From Galdieria yellowstonensis (lineage: Eukaryota > Rhodophyta > Bangiophyceae > Galdieriales > Galdieriaceae): a stretch of DNA of 64,000 bases. Of this stretch, positions 21,031-30,804 are shown piece by piece. The first letter of the stretch is position 1; the number at the start of each line of letters is the position of its first letter. The position numbers were made by a program, and so were the translations under genes. The stretch is from assembly GCA_026122205.1 (NCBI GenBank), contig JANCYU010000054.1, forward strand, positions 62,001 through 126,000, given 5' to 3'. A model generated the notes under the pieces. The model made no database searches and was not told where the DNA came from. It saw nothing but the letters and a program-made list of their open reading frames with translations.

Positions 21031-22362
21031 AAAGACGACTTGTTGCGAATATTCTTCCAATAATACTTGGACATAATACTTCATATGTTCATAGCAAAGT
21101 ACTTGTCTACATCTTTGTTGCTTATTTCTACAAAGTTGTTGGGATTCGTCGAGATGGTCTCTAAAGTATTGTAAAGTGGAAAAGAGGTCGCTTTGATCGA
21201 ATTGAATATGTCGATAATGCGTTGCATTGTTCAAAAGCATCAACAAGACATCTTGGAATATTCCCAATCGAATAATATTCACATCGGCAAAACACAAGTT
21301 GGCTAGTCGTCTGGAATAGGAATTGCCATCGATATCCAACACCAACCAAGTGACTTGTTGCCACATGGACATGGGAAGAAAGTAAGAAGAAGATGCAATA
21401 TCTTCACGGATGTTTTCTAGGGACTGAGAAAATGCGGCGTCACAAAGAGGAGGACTATCAAGGCCAATGCTATCGTTGGAGAAGAAAGAAAACTTGTCCA
21501 AAGTGTTTTGTCCAGAAGAAGAAGAAGAAGAAAGATTCGCTAGTAGTTTTCTTATATATCGACTGGATTCATTATCACAAGATTGTACCAAACGCATGCG
21601 ATGATTGCGACCTTCTTTTACCGAATGTCCTGTCAAACTACCTCGAAATATCGCAGTAGATAGTCGCTTTCTACTTGCAGCATTGCTCCATTCACAAGGT
21701 GGCTCACTGGTAGAGGACGTTCTCATTGCTGTCAATCGATCAGGTTCCAATATATCCCCAAAAGGCACCAAAATATCTTGAAAACAGTTGGGTATAATAG
21801 CAGGAGATAGAATAGGAAACCAAGGAACGGAATGATCCAATGAAGATAGAGGAAGGCCGTGATATTTCTCTATTTGGTCGTACACTCCTGTCTGTTGACA
21901 ACGCGTTTTATTGGGGTTTCTAGGCTCGTCCAATAAATTGAGGAATAGAACGGTGTCTCGAATGGAGTGGTTTCCTTGTCTTAATATTTGTTCGATGACT
22001 GCAAGTAGAGGACGGACGTTGCTATTCAAGTCCAATTCCTTGTCGATATATTCAGGAGTGTGCATAGTGCCGTTGATGATTTCCACTACGTAGAGATATG
22101 CCTTTTGTTGTGCATAATCTTTGACGTCGGATTTGTTCATTTGGAAACCATACCAAGGTTCTACCTGGGATTTGGCTAGTTGTTCCAACTCGAGCAGGAC
22201 AGACTGCGATGACGAAGATGGAGATATGGGAGTGTTGTTATCCACTAGATGAGCGTATTGCAGAAAACGAAACATATCATACTCCATATGTATCCAACTG
22301 CCTAGTAGAAGCAACGACAAGGCGAGTATTCCTATTTTCTTCTTTGCACCACGACGACACAT
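21025..22362 (-). CDS. GT90 (CAP10/POGLUT-like) glycosyltransferase
   Basis: This is a type II membrane protein: a short basic N-terminus (MCRRGAKKK) and one hydrophobic anchor, then a lumenal catalytic domain. Family motifs are KRLSTAIFRGSLTGHSV, NHRMRLVQ and the nucleotide-sugar segment WLVLDIDGNSYSRRLA. Several N-glycosylation sequons are present. It is a single exon of 445 codons. The donor sugar cannot be told; GT90 members transfer xylose or glucose in the secretory pathway. Confidence 0.82.
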   Translation of the reverse strand: MCRRGAKKKIGILALSLLLLGSWIHMEYDMFRFLQYAHLVDNNTPISPSSSSQSVLLELEQLAKSQVEPWYGFQMNKSDVKDYAQQKAYLYVVEIINGTMHTPEYIDKELDLNSNVRPLLAVIEQILRQGNHSIRDTVLFLNLLDEPRNPNKTRCQQTGVYDQIEKYHGLPLSSLDHSVPWFPILSPAIIPNCFQDILVPFGDILEPDRLTAMRTSSTSEPPCEWSNAASRKRLSTAIFRGSLTGHSVKEGRNHRMRLVQSCDNESSRYIRKLLANLSSSSSSGQNTLDKFSFFSNDSIGLDSPPLCDAAFSQSLENIREDIASSSYFLPMSMWQQVTWLVLDIDGNSYSRRLANLCFADVNIIRLGIFQDVLLMLLNNATHYRHIQFDQSDLFSTLQYFRDHLDESQQLCRNKQQRCRQVLCYEHMKYYVQVLLEEYSQQVVFL

Positions 22363-22668
22363 TTGAATTTCTTTGACCCGAGCAATGTTCGATGGAGAAA
22401 AAAAATGCTAGGAGAAATTGCGCGCAAATATAAAAGAGAAAATATAAACTGGCAGACATAAAATGTGTGTATTTGTGATCACCAAACATCATTTCTTAGA
22501 AATAGTCGATGCCGCCTTTGTCACGAGCACATCCACAGAAAGAGACAAAGACGACTGGTGATGGGAAAAGCATTGCTCTCCCCTCTCGTCTCTCGCCAGA
22601 TTGAACAAGAGATTTCTGTGGGTTACCAACGCTCTCTCTTTCTCTCTCTTTCTCTTTGTTGACTTATC
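22363..22668. promoter_or_regulatory. Divergent promoter region with a TTGCGCGCAA palindrome
   Basis: This 306-bp stretch lies between two divergent start codons. It contains the palindrome TTGCGCGCAA at about 22417 (E2F-like), close to the GT90 start, and a TCTCTCTTTC-rich tract near the other start. No gene is seen in it. Confidence 0.4.
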
Positions 22669-23275
22669 ATGACAACAACTGCACTTCCACTAACCAACTT
22701 GGCAATAGAAAATGTGGTATCTGCATTTTCTGCTAGTTTGGCATTGGATACTCAGTGGAGAATACAAACCAATGTAAGTCACTATGGCTTTATGGGGAAT
22801 AGAAGAGGGGAGTAATAGAAAAGCTTAGGTATTCGCTATCAAATTACCCGGAATTCGATGGAGTTTACCTAAAATACCGGTGCCACAGATAAAAGGAAAG
22901 CAATCAACCCAGCAAAAGACTCAGCCTATATATGAGGATGGGAATCCCAATCGTAACTTGATGGCCAAACCTTCGGCAGGAACAACGGCTTCCAAACCAA
23001 CCAGCCAGTCTTCTACTCAAGTTCGAGTCAGAGCTGCTGGTAGTCCGGTGAAAATACCTCAAGCACCAACGCTTGATGAACTTCGACAAAAGAGAGGAAT
23101 GGAACCCAACGTGATGGGAAATGAAGGATGGAAGCGTTTTCCTTCAAGAAGGCGGCCAGGTAAGCAGATGAATGGGAGAAATAGCAAATGTATACATAGT
23201 TGAACGTATTGTATAGGGAAAGATATGGAGACGTTTTTGAATATGTCCAAGGAGATGAAGCGGGGTTCATCCTAA
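22669..23275 (+). CDS. Hypothetical protein, Pro/Ser/Thr/Gln-rich
   Basis: Three exons (introns about 22773-22828 and 23161-23217) encode about 165 residues. The N-terminus MTTTALPLTNLAIENVV is hydrophobic and small-residue rich. The middle is low complexity (SKPTSQSSTQVRVRAAG) and the end is basic (WKRFPSRRRPGK). I recognise no domain. It might be a plastid or nuclear protein; no function is assigned. Confidence 0.6.
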
Positions 23276-23441
23276 GACAACACCAGGCAAACTATTGGAT
23301 AGTTTTCTACTATGTGTTTGTGTGGAAATGTTTATGCGTTTGTTTTTCTTGTTGTTGGTTTGTTTTCCATAAAAGTTGTTCTTGTCGAAAAAGAAAGTTG
23401 AATACACCAAAGTAAAGGAAATGGGATGAAGAAACGAAAGA

Positions 23442-24358
23442 ATGGCACCGGAACCACAAGAAACCCACGAGCCAACGAGCATCTTATTGCAAGTAGCTAT
23501 GGGAAAAGCAAAACTAGAAAATAAGAAAATAATATCTGAACCAAGAAAAGGAACTCTCACTTTATGTTTATCAAGTAACGAATTACATATGCAGTGGAAA
23601 GATAGAGAAACTGGGACTATCGAACAAGATTGGAAACTGTGCCCAGAGTCTCAGTTTGCAAGAGTGGATGGCGTTCAAGACGGCACTATTTATGTGTTGA
23701 AAGATGGGAAAGGATCCAAATGCTTTTTTTGGTTACAAGAAAGTCCAACGAGAGAAAGGGACGGTGCTTATTATGCTACTCGCATTCAACAACTGATACA
23801 CTCCCATACAAAGAAAGATAACCATCCATCGAATAGTTCTTTATCCGATGAATATTCTTCTGTAACTGCCAATTCTTTGGAAGCAGTTTTACAAAGTTTG
23901 CGACAGCATTATCGAGCACCACTCACCGACCTCCGTCACATATTATCTAGAGAAAGTCTCGTTCCTATTTTTTCGAACCCCAACTTGGAGGAACAAGTAA
24001 GGAATGAAAAAAAAGCACATGGTGTTTGGTTAACTTGCATTTCCTAGTCTCTACACAGTTTGTTTCGATATCTTCCAGAGGATGACCAGCACAGAGATGG
24101 ACTAGTACAAATACTAGCCAGCCCTGGGTTTCGTGAACAAGTTGATATTTTAAATGCAGGTTTGCGCTCTCCTTATGCGGTAAGTGTTAAAGAAAAACAG
24201 CAACAGCATAAAAACCAATGAAATTTGTGTATATATATATATATTAGCCACAACTTTTGTATTCGCTCGGTTTCCCTGAAGCTGTCAACGATGGTCCTGA
24301 TTATGTAAAGGCTTTTATTCGTGCGTTGATTCGCAAACAGAATATGGACGACGAATAG
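23442..24358 (+). CDS. RPN13: Proteasome ubiquitin receptor RPN13/ADRM1
   Basis: RPN13 binds ubiquitin chains on the 19S regulatory particle and docks the deubiquitinase UCH37. The N-terminal Pru domain reads VAMGKAKLENKKIISEPRKG, MQWKDRETGTIEQDW and ends near the FFWLQE segment. The C-terminal DEUBAD domain is split over three exons (ESLVPIFSNPNLEEQ; LFRYLPEDDQH...LASPGFREQVDILNAG; LLYSLGFPEAVN). Introns are about 23996-24050 and 24181-24247. Confidence 0.92.
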
Positions 24359-24449
24359 GAAAAGCAGAAAATCCATTGGATATCCAAATATTATTGCTGC
24401 TGCTGCTGCTGATGTTGCTGTTTTTCAGTTTGCTAGTCAAAAATGGTTT

Positions 24450-24950
24450 TCATGTGGATTGTTCCAAATGCTCCGCTTTCATCTGGATAGAATCGCCTGG
24501 CTTTTCCTGCTGGTTATCTTCTTTTTGTGGTGCCAATACCAACTGGTTATTGTGTCTTGTCGTTCCCAATCCCTTGATTGTATTATTCAATACTTATAAA
24601 CGATATTGTTTCTATGAGAATACCTTGTCTAGTTCCTGTACAAGTCGTCCATATTCCACATCGGTTCTCAGTTGTCGCAAGGAAGTCAGCCTTATTCCAC
24701 AAATAGGACAATTCATATGAACCCTTTGCAAGTACATTTTTATACAGTGTTCACAAAAGCGATGCAAGCAACTAGTTATCGTGGTAACTTTTTTCAGTCT
24801 TTGTTCACATAGTGGACAAGTCATAAAAGACACTGCGAGAGACTTGGGAATTTTACAAGTAACCGACTCAAATATCAAGGGTAGTACTGGAATATTCGTT
24901 GTCCAGTCTTTTTCGGTTGGATCGTTGGTAGTCGTACCAAGGTCAGTCAT
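24450..24950 (-). CDS. RING1/RING2-like RING finger protein
   Basis: The RING domain CPLCEQRLKKVTTITSCLHR...CEHCI...CPICGIRL is followed by SLRQLRTDVEYGRLVQELDK, the arrangement of Polycomb RING1-type ubiquitin ligases that modify histone H2A. It has two exons; the last (LVLAPQKEDNQQEK...) joins through an intron of 79 nt after DK. The protein is short (about 140 residues) and lacks a visible RAWUL domain. The ATG at 24950 (MTDLGTTTN) is the first in frame. Confidence 0.7.
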
Positions 24951-25025
24951 CGATGAGAAGGAGGAGGAGGAGGAAGAAAAGGAAAAGGGACCTTCCCCCC
25001 AAAATTTGATCGATCGATCGATTGA

Positions 25026-25034
25026 GCGCCAAAA
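25026..25034. promoter_or_regulatory. E2F-like GCGCCAAAA element next to a GATC repeat
   Basis: In the 133-bp divergent promoter between the RING1-like and GT61 genes, four overlapping ATCGATCG units (about 25008-25021) are followed by GCGCCAAAA. It matches half of an E2F/DP site. Function is inferred. Confidence 0.4.
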
Positions 25035-25083
25035 CACGTCTGGGATATTCAAATAGCATTTTTTTTGGCTAGGCAAATAAGAA

Positions 25084-26508
25084 ATGGCTTGGAAAGCACT
25101 CACAAGTCACAAGTTGTGGATATGTATTTTTCTATTAGGACTATGGAAATGGTGGCAGACGAATATGTCCTTTTCGATGGTACAGAATAGGCAAAACATG
25201 GCCACCAATCACTCTTCGTCGTCTTGGATGGATTCTCACGAGAAAACTGGGAAAGAAACAACAACAACAACTACGTGGTGGAAAGGAGAAGAGAAAATCG
25301 ATAGTTTCTTCTGGAACAACGTGCGAGGGGTAAACAGTATGTGGAAAATCAACAACTTGTGTTACTCTCCGAAACGAGGTTCATGGGTCGTGTACAAAGA
25401 AGATGCCAAGCTGCTTCCAAAGTTTGTGCAAGATTCTCCAAAATTGGTAACATTAGAGCATCCACTTCAAGTATCTTTCAACAACACAAAGTGGATAGGC
25501 GGAGTCTCTCTCCTATATGATGATTTGAGGATGGAAGAATCAGGAGCTCATCTTTATTTTCATTTGTTGCCTGTGTTGAGTGGTTGGAGAATGGCAAAAG
25601 AACGATGGCCCATCGAAAGCATTTCGGTGGTTTTTCGACACTTGAAAACCAGAAAAGCTGCAGATAAACAATTGCTTGACCTTGTTTTGTATCACGTTCC
25701 TCGAAAGCAATTGGTCGAGTTGGATTCTTCTGAAATGAGTAGATATGATGTTATTTGCTGGGAACATGCGATACGTGTGGATCAGTCCTATGTCAGTACA
25801 GCAGATTCCTTTATGTTTTCTATTTATTTAAAGGAATTGATAAAAGATAAATATGGCATTGACATTCCTCAACATTGTAAAAAGAACAACAAGGGCCATC
25901 CTCAAGTTTGGATTATTCAGCGAAGAGTGAAAGCCCGACAAATATTAAATATAGAACAACTGGTGCAATTTTTGGAGAGCCAAGGTATATCTCGTGAAAA
26001 TATTCGTGTTTTTGATTCTCCCAATGCAGCTTGTTCATCGACAGGTTGTTTTGGTTATGCTGTATGTGATGATATCACACAGCAATCCCAACTGGCTTGT
26101 CGTAAAAGTGGTCATCGCTTAGAAGAAGATATCGAATTGTTCTCTCAAATAACTTTTCTCATCTCCATTCATGGCGCAGGCAATGTACATTATCTTTGGA
26201 TGCCACCTGGAGCTCATGTGGTAGAGATATTTCCTTATCACTTTCTTCCAACCAAGGTTTATGAAACATTTGCAAACACAAGTGGCCTCAAATACTTTCA
26301 GTGTCAAGTGGAAGATTCCAGTGTGTACTTGGAAAAAATGGAAAAGAGAACTCACAACTTTACGGTGCATCAGTGTTGGTCGGATAATAGTTGTCGTCCT
26401 AAAGTGAAACAGTTGCCGGTTTACTTACCGTTAAAAGATCAAAGTAAACTATCCAATGTGTTGGAAAAGGCATTGCAGTCTTGGCGAAGAGAGTGTCATC
26501 AAAGATAA
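25084..26508 (+). CDS. GT61 family glycosyltransferase
   Basis: This is a type II membrane protein with an N-terminal anchor (LWICIFLLGLWKWW). The catalytic part shows the GT61 (DUF563) pattern: WIIQRRVKARQILN, ELFSQITFLISIHGAGNVHYLWMPPGAHVVEIFP. Family members transfer xylose or GlcNAc to secreted glycoproteins in plants and animals (EOGT, XYLT-type). It is a single exon of 474 codons, with several N-glycosylation sequons. The donor sugar is not inferable. Confidence 0.82.
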   Translation: MAWKALTSHKLWICIFLLGLWKWWQTNMSFSMVQNRQNMATNHSSSSWMDSHEKTGKETTTTTTWWKGEEKIDSFFWNNVRGVNSMWKINNLCYSPKRGSWVVYKEDAKLLPKFVQDSPKLVTLEHPLQVSFNNTKWIGGVSLLYDDLRMEESGAHLYFHLLPVLSGWRMAKERWPIESISVVFRHLKTRKAADKQLLDLVLYHVPRKQLVELDSSEMSRYDVICWEHAIRVDQSYVSTADSFMFSIYLKELIKDKYGIDIPQHCKKNNKGHPQVWIIQRRVKARQILNIEQLVQFLESQGISRENIRVFDSPNAACSSTGCFGYAVCDDITQQSQLACRKSGHRLEEDIELFSQITFLISIHGAGNVHYLWMPPGAHVVEIFPYHFLPTKVYETFANTSGLKYFQCQVEDSSVYLEKMEKRTHNFTVHQCWSDNSCRPKVKQLPVYLPLKDQSKLSNVLEKALQSWRRECHQR

Positions 26509-26702
26509 TGAGCGCTTTGATCCGATAATCCGTGGAGATTTTCTTGTGGGGGAGAAAATACACGAGCATTCGAGTAGAAATGTTCTGATTGAAGAAAGAA
26601 AAGAAGTGAATCCTTTGGACCGAGTCTTTTCTCGTTGAAAACAGTTTCATTGTTGTTGTTGTTGTTTGTCGTGATCGTGTGAACAGTGTACACAAGGCTA
26701 CA

Positions 26703-28046
26703 ATGTCTACAGCGGAAAGAGTTGTCAATGTATTTCCTGTGGATCCCAACTTGGAACCTACTCAACAAAAGAAACCTCTTCATAATCGTTGGCACCCTGA
26801 AATCCCTCCAGTTGCTCAAGTCAAAGTGAATTCAGTGTTTCGTGTAGAAATGATTGACTGGACAGGAGGTCAAATAAAGAACAATGATTCAGCGGAGGAT
26901 ATGAAAACTGTGAATCTTGCTAGATGTCATCATTTATCTGGTCCATTTGCTGTAGTGGATGAACGAGGCCAACCAGCACAACCTGGAGATCTGTTGATGG
27001 TAGAAATATGTGATTTGGGTGCTTTACCTGGACATGAATGGGGATACACTGGAATCTTCGATCGTGAAAATGGAGGAGGTTTTCTTACAGAGCATTTTCC
27101 AAAGGCTTCTAAAGCAATTTGGGACTTTGAAGGTATTTATGCTTCATCGCGCCATATTCCAGGAGTCCGTTTTGCTGGGATAATACATCCAGGAATCGTT
27201 GGAACAGCTCCTAGCAAGGAACTTTTGGACATATGGAATGAAAGAGAACGACAATTGGTGGAACAAGGCACGGAAAAGATGACGCTTGCTTCGGTATTAC
27301 ATTGTCGTCCGATGGCGTTACTTCCTGAACCTAAATATGCTTTGTTGGGTAGTATCGATCCCAAGAGTGCAGACTTTCGTCGCATTGCATCGGAAGCTGC
27401 CCGCACTATTCCTGGAAGAGAAAATGGTGGCAACTGCGATATCAAAAACTTGAGTCGAGGAAGTAGAGTTTACTTGCCTGTGTTTGTTCCAGGAGCAAAC
27501 TTTTCGATAGGAGACCTTCATTTTAGTCAAGGAGATGGCGAAGTATCGTTTTGTGGTGCGATTGAAATGTCGGGTTATGCAATTCTTCGGTGTCAAATCA
27601 TTCGCCAAGGAATGGACCGTTACTTGAGTCCGATGGGACCAACCAAACTACATGTGAATCCTATCTTCGAAGTTGGACCTTTGGAGCCGAGATATTCGGA
27701 ATATTTGGTATTTGAAGGTGTTTCGGTGGATGAGTACGGCAGACAACATTATTTGGATGCATCCGTTGCTTACAAACGAGCCGTGTTGAACTGCATTTAT
27801 TACTTTGCAAAGTTTGGTTATTCGCCCGAGCAAATATATCTGTTGTTAAGTTGTTGTCCTTGTGAAGGAAGAATATCGGGTATCGTGGATGTTCCCAATG
27901 CATGTGCCACTTTAGCTGTGCCTACCGCTATCTTTGAAATCGATGTGCGTCCTAAAGTTTCGCCCACACCGAACGTTCGTGTTGTACAAGTAACTTTACC
28001 GCAATGTTCTTATGATGGGAACCTTGCAACGTTTCCTTCTCGTTGA
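26703..28046 (+). CDS. Formamidase/acetamidase (FmdA/AmdA family)
   Basis: It hydrolyses formamide to formate and ammonia. The 448-residue protein shows family blocks DWTGGQIKNNDSAED, HHLSGPFAV, PGDLLMVEICDLG, HPGIVGTAPS, PGRENGGNCDIKNLSRGSRVYLPV and GDLHFSQGDGEVSFCGAIEMSG. It contains the Cys of the SFCGAIE site. It has no intron, unlike most of its neighbours, and could be an old transfer from bacteria or fungi. A GTT trinucleotide run lies in its probable 5' leader. Confidence 0.9.
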   Translation: MSTAERVVNVFPVDPNLEPTQQKKPLHNRWHPEIPPVAQVKVNSVFRVEMIDWTGGQIKNNDSAEDMKTVNLARCHHLSGPFAVVDERGQPAQPGDLLMVEICDLGALPGHEWGYTGIFDRENGGGFLTEHFPKASKAIWDFEGIYASSRHIPGVRFAGIIHPGIVGTAPSKELLDIWNERERQLVEQGTEKMTLASVLHCRPMALLPEPKYALLGSIDPKSADFRRIASEAARTIPGRENGGNCDIKNLSRGSRVYLPVFVPGANFSIGDLHFSQGDGEVSFCGAIEMSGYAILRCQIIRQGMDRYLSPMGPTKLHVNPIFEVGPLEPRYSEYLVFEGVSVDEYGRQHYLDASVAYKRAVLNCIYYFAKFGYSPEQIYLLLSCCPCEGRISGIVDVPNACATLAVPTAIFEIDVRPKVSPTPNVRVVQVTLPQCSYDGNLATFPSR

Positions 28047-28150
28047 TCTATGGAATAAACAAAAACAGTCTTCATGGCTATATCGAACTACCTAAAATCC
28101 AACAAAAAAACCGCTACAAATTGCACAACTCGTCAAGTCGTCCCAAAGTC

Positions 28151-30417
28151 TCACCGATCATTCTTATGGAAATGTTGGCTGTCGCTGTTCCACGAAGCAT
28201 CCCAAGGCGTTGTGGACGGCGACAAGTTATTCCAACACGGAGTGGGATGTCGACGGTGTTCAACACTTTGTCGAAATTTCTTTTGTAAATGTCTAAAAAA
28301 TCCACTATGCACAATTCTTCCTTGATTCATCGATAAAAACTGGGATAAAATAAACGGAGCTTCCATCCAAATTTCTTCTTCCGTATAAGGTTTCATTTCT
28401 CCATAAGAAAAACTCAAATATTCTACAATCTTGGAATAACTACAAACCAAAGGAGATAATGTCATGCAAAGTATGTAAATGCGACTACACAACTCGAATT
28501 TACGGCGTGTCGTTTGATACACATTGCGATATTCTTTGTAAGGATCTTTCAGTTGGTACCAGATACCACGCGATGATTTCAACCAAAGCTTCGGTTCCAT
28601 TCCATATTCAATACACCAGTCTTGAATATGATCGCATCGAAAAGCTGCCGGCATGGTTACTGATTGTTCATCGCTTTCTTTGGCAGGAGGAATGAGTATG
28701 CCTTCCAACACCAACCATTCTTTCTTATCCAAGTCTTCTATCGCTGCCATTTGTCCCGTCGCACGAGAATACAATGCAAAACTATCTATCAGTCTCCATA
28801 TCGTTGAATTGTCTTCCAACCATCGATTGTATTCATTCAGCACCGATAACTCGTTAAAGAATATGACATATTGAAAAGACTCCATTTCCTGTGGTTCCTG
28901 TTCGTCGTCGCTCAATCTCACATATGGAATCCTTTTCTTATCTCGCAACTGACGTATACCAATCTCTCGCCATTGCAATCCATTCGGTGGTTGAGTATTG
29001 CCATCGTTGGATTGTCTAAACTCACGAAATTCCTTTTCCCTTTCTCGTTCAATAACTTGCACAACAGCCAAACGTTCCGCCTGTAATCGTTGTCGCCTTT
29101 TCTGTATTTTCTCTGTTTCTTCTCTTTCCTTTTCTCTTATTTTCTCTTCTTCTTGTTGTACATATCGTTTTTCCATTACTCGGGAGGACCTTCGCTTTGC
29201 TGTAGGAATCCAGTCCTTCTTTTCCCGTTTTTCTCTTTCTTTCACTAGTCGATCTTCTTCCGCTTCCCATCGAGGCAACAACTCTGCAGATAATCTTTTC
29301 TTCAATTGACGGTCACTTGCATTTCGCTTGTCTTTCCAATGCAAAAGCATTTCTCGCAGTTCATCTACGCCTTGTACGCGTACCTTCCATTGGGAATGAA
29401 CGAGCGTGTCTTGAGAAAAACAAGGAATATAATGCTTCCATTTCTTTATACACCACTGCTGCTCATCTTGTGAAAATGTACTCGAAAATGATCGGTTCCT
29501 ACGTAGGGAATGCTGCACAGTATACTCTTGCGGCAGACGCGGTGATTGTTCTTCAATATCTTCTCTCTGTCTTTTAGAACGACGCGTTTGCATTCGGTGA
29601 CTTTCATCATCATCGACACTGGAATGACTATATTTGTGATTCGATACAAGACCGTTGCCGATGACTTCATCAAAAGATAAAGGTTCTTCCACATAAATAC
29701 GACAATAGTCATCAAAATACCTAATACGCAATATGAAACACCTGTCGTATCATGCATACCAACACCAATTCTTACCAATAGCAATTGCGTTCGGCATCGA
29801 AACCCAAAGGCTCCACTCTCAACTTTTCAGCGGCCAAGTTTCTCATTCGTTCAGCAAGAGGAGTATCCAATTCGAATAAAACAACTTCCATCAACAAATA
29901 CAACGTTTCTAGTCGAAACAAGGCGTCTAGTTGAACCCAAGTTTGCCAGTCGTAAAACAAGTAACTGGTCATCCTCCCTCTTCTTGAAGGTAACCAATAC
30001 AAACTCGGTTTATCGATGAACAACGGCTCGAAAAGCTCTCTGTGGTACTCGTGTACCAACTTGACCAACGCAGGGATCCAAGTATGGTCCGCTTCGTATA
30101 TCAACTGTTCCCTTTTAGGTTCTTCCAAACCTAAAAACTTGGCGTGGATTTCGGCTATAAGTATACTGGACTGAGGAAACAGGATGGAGGATTCGAGTTC
30201 CATCGGAGTGATAGCTGGCAACTCGAGTGGTTGCGATGCCAACACAAGTAGCTTGTACGCAGCTGGAAGTAACCATGAGTGCTAGAGAAACGACTTGAAC
30301 TGTGTTTTTGAAAAGGTGCACGAATATACTTACTTGAATAGTTGACAAAGAGGAAGCGGTAGTTTGGTTGGTTTCGGAATCCTCGGAAACTCGGTCGTTT
30401 CCATCGCGTGGCCTCAT
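28151..30417 (-). CDS. DDT-domain chromatin protein with C-terminal RFTS-like domain
   Basis: Three exons give about 719 residues. Residues 29-200 form a DDT/WHIM-like region as in CECR2 and ISWI-associated factors (LELPAITPMELESS, then LRVEPLGFDAERNCYWYFDD...IYVEEP). A long charged helical stretch with bipartite basic signals (RRSKRQRE) follows. Residues about 506-633 match the replication-foci targeting domain of plant MET1/DNMT1: SFALYSRATG, LVLEGILIPP, IQDWCIEYG, GIWYQLKDPYKEY. No methyltransferase domain is present. A nuclear nucleosome-remodelling or replication-linked chromatin role is inferred. Confidence 0.75.
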
Positions 30418-30804
30418 TCAAACCGGAAAGTGGATGGAAAAGAGTCAAAGTCCAACTAGGCGACTTGGGTCACGACTAGTATATCTGATTGTCAAATAGA
30501 GAAAAAGTTGAAAAGATAGTTGATAGCATATTCTTTTATCACTCTCAAAAGATGGCTCATTCATCGTCCAACACCAAAAAAGGCTTTGGTTATTGCAAAC
30601 GAAAGCGCGCCAAAAAAAAAAAGAGATTGTATCCAAAAGAAGGAAGAATCGTGGAGAGCCAAGTATTTCCCTAGGGTTCTTTCTCCAAGTCTCTAGCAAC
30701 CATCCATACCACAACCAATGCCAACACAACACTATCTTGTCGTCGTTGTTGTTTTCGAAAAGTATTTCTTTATTCACAATTCATTATGCTGTACATATGA
30801 AAAC
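30418..30804. promoter_or_regulatory. Upstream region of the DDT-RFTS gene with E2F-like site
   Basis: The 387 bp hold no supported gene. An E2F-like GCGCGCCAAAA element lies at about 30605, some 190 bp upstream of the chromatin-protein start codon. GTT/CGT repeats occur near 30735. Confidence 0.4.
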
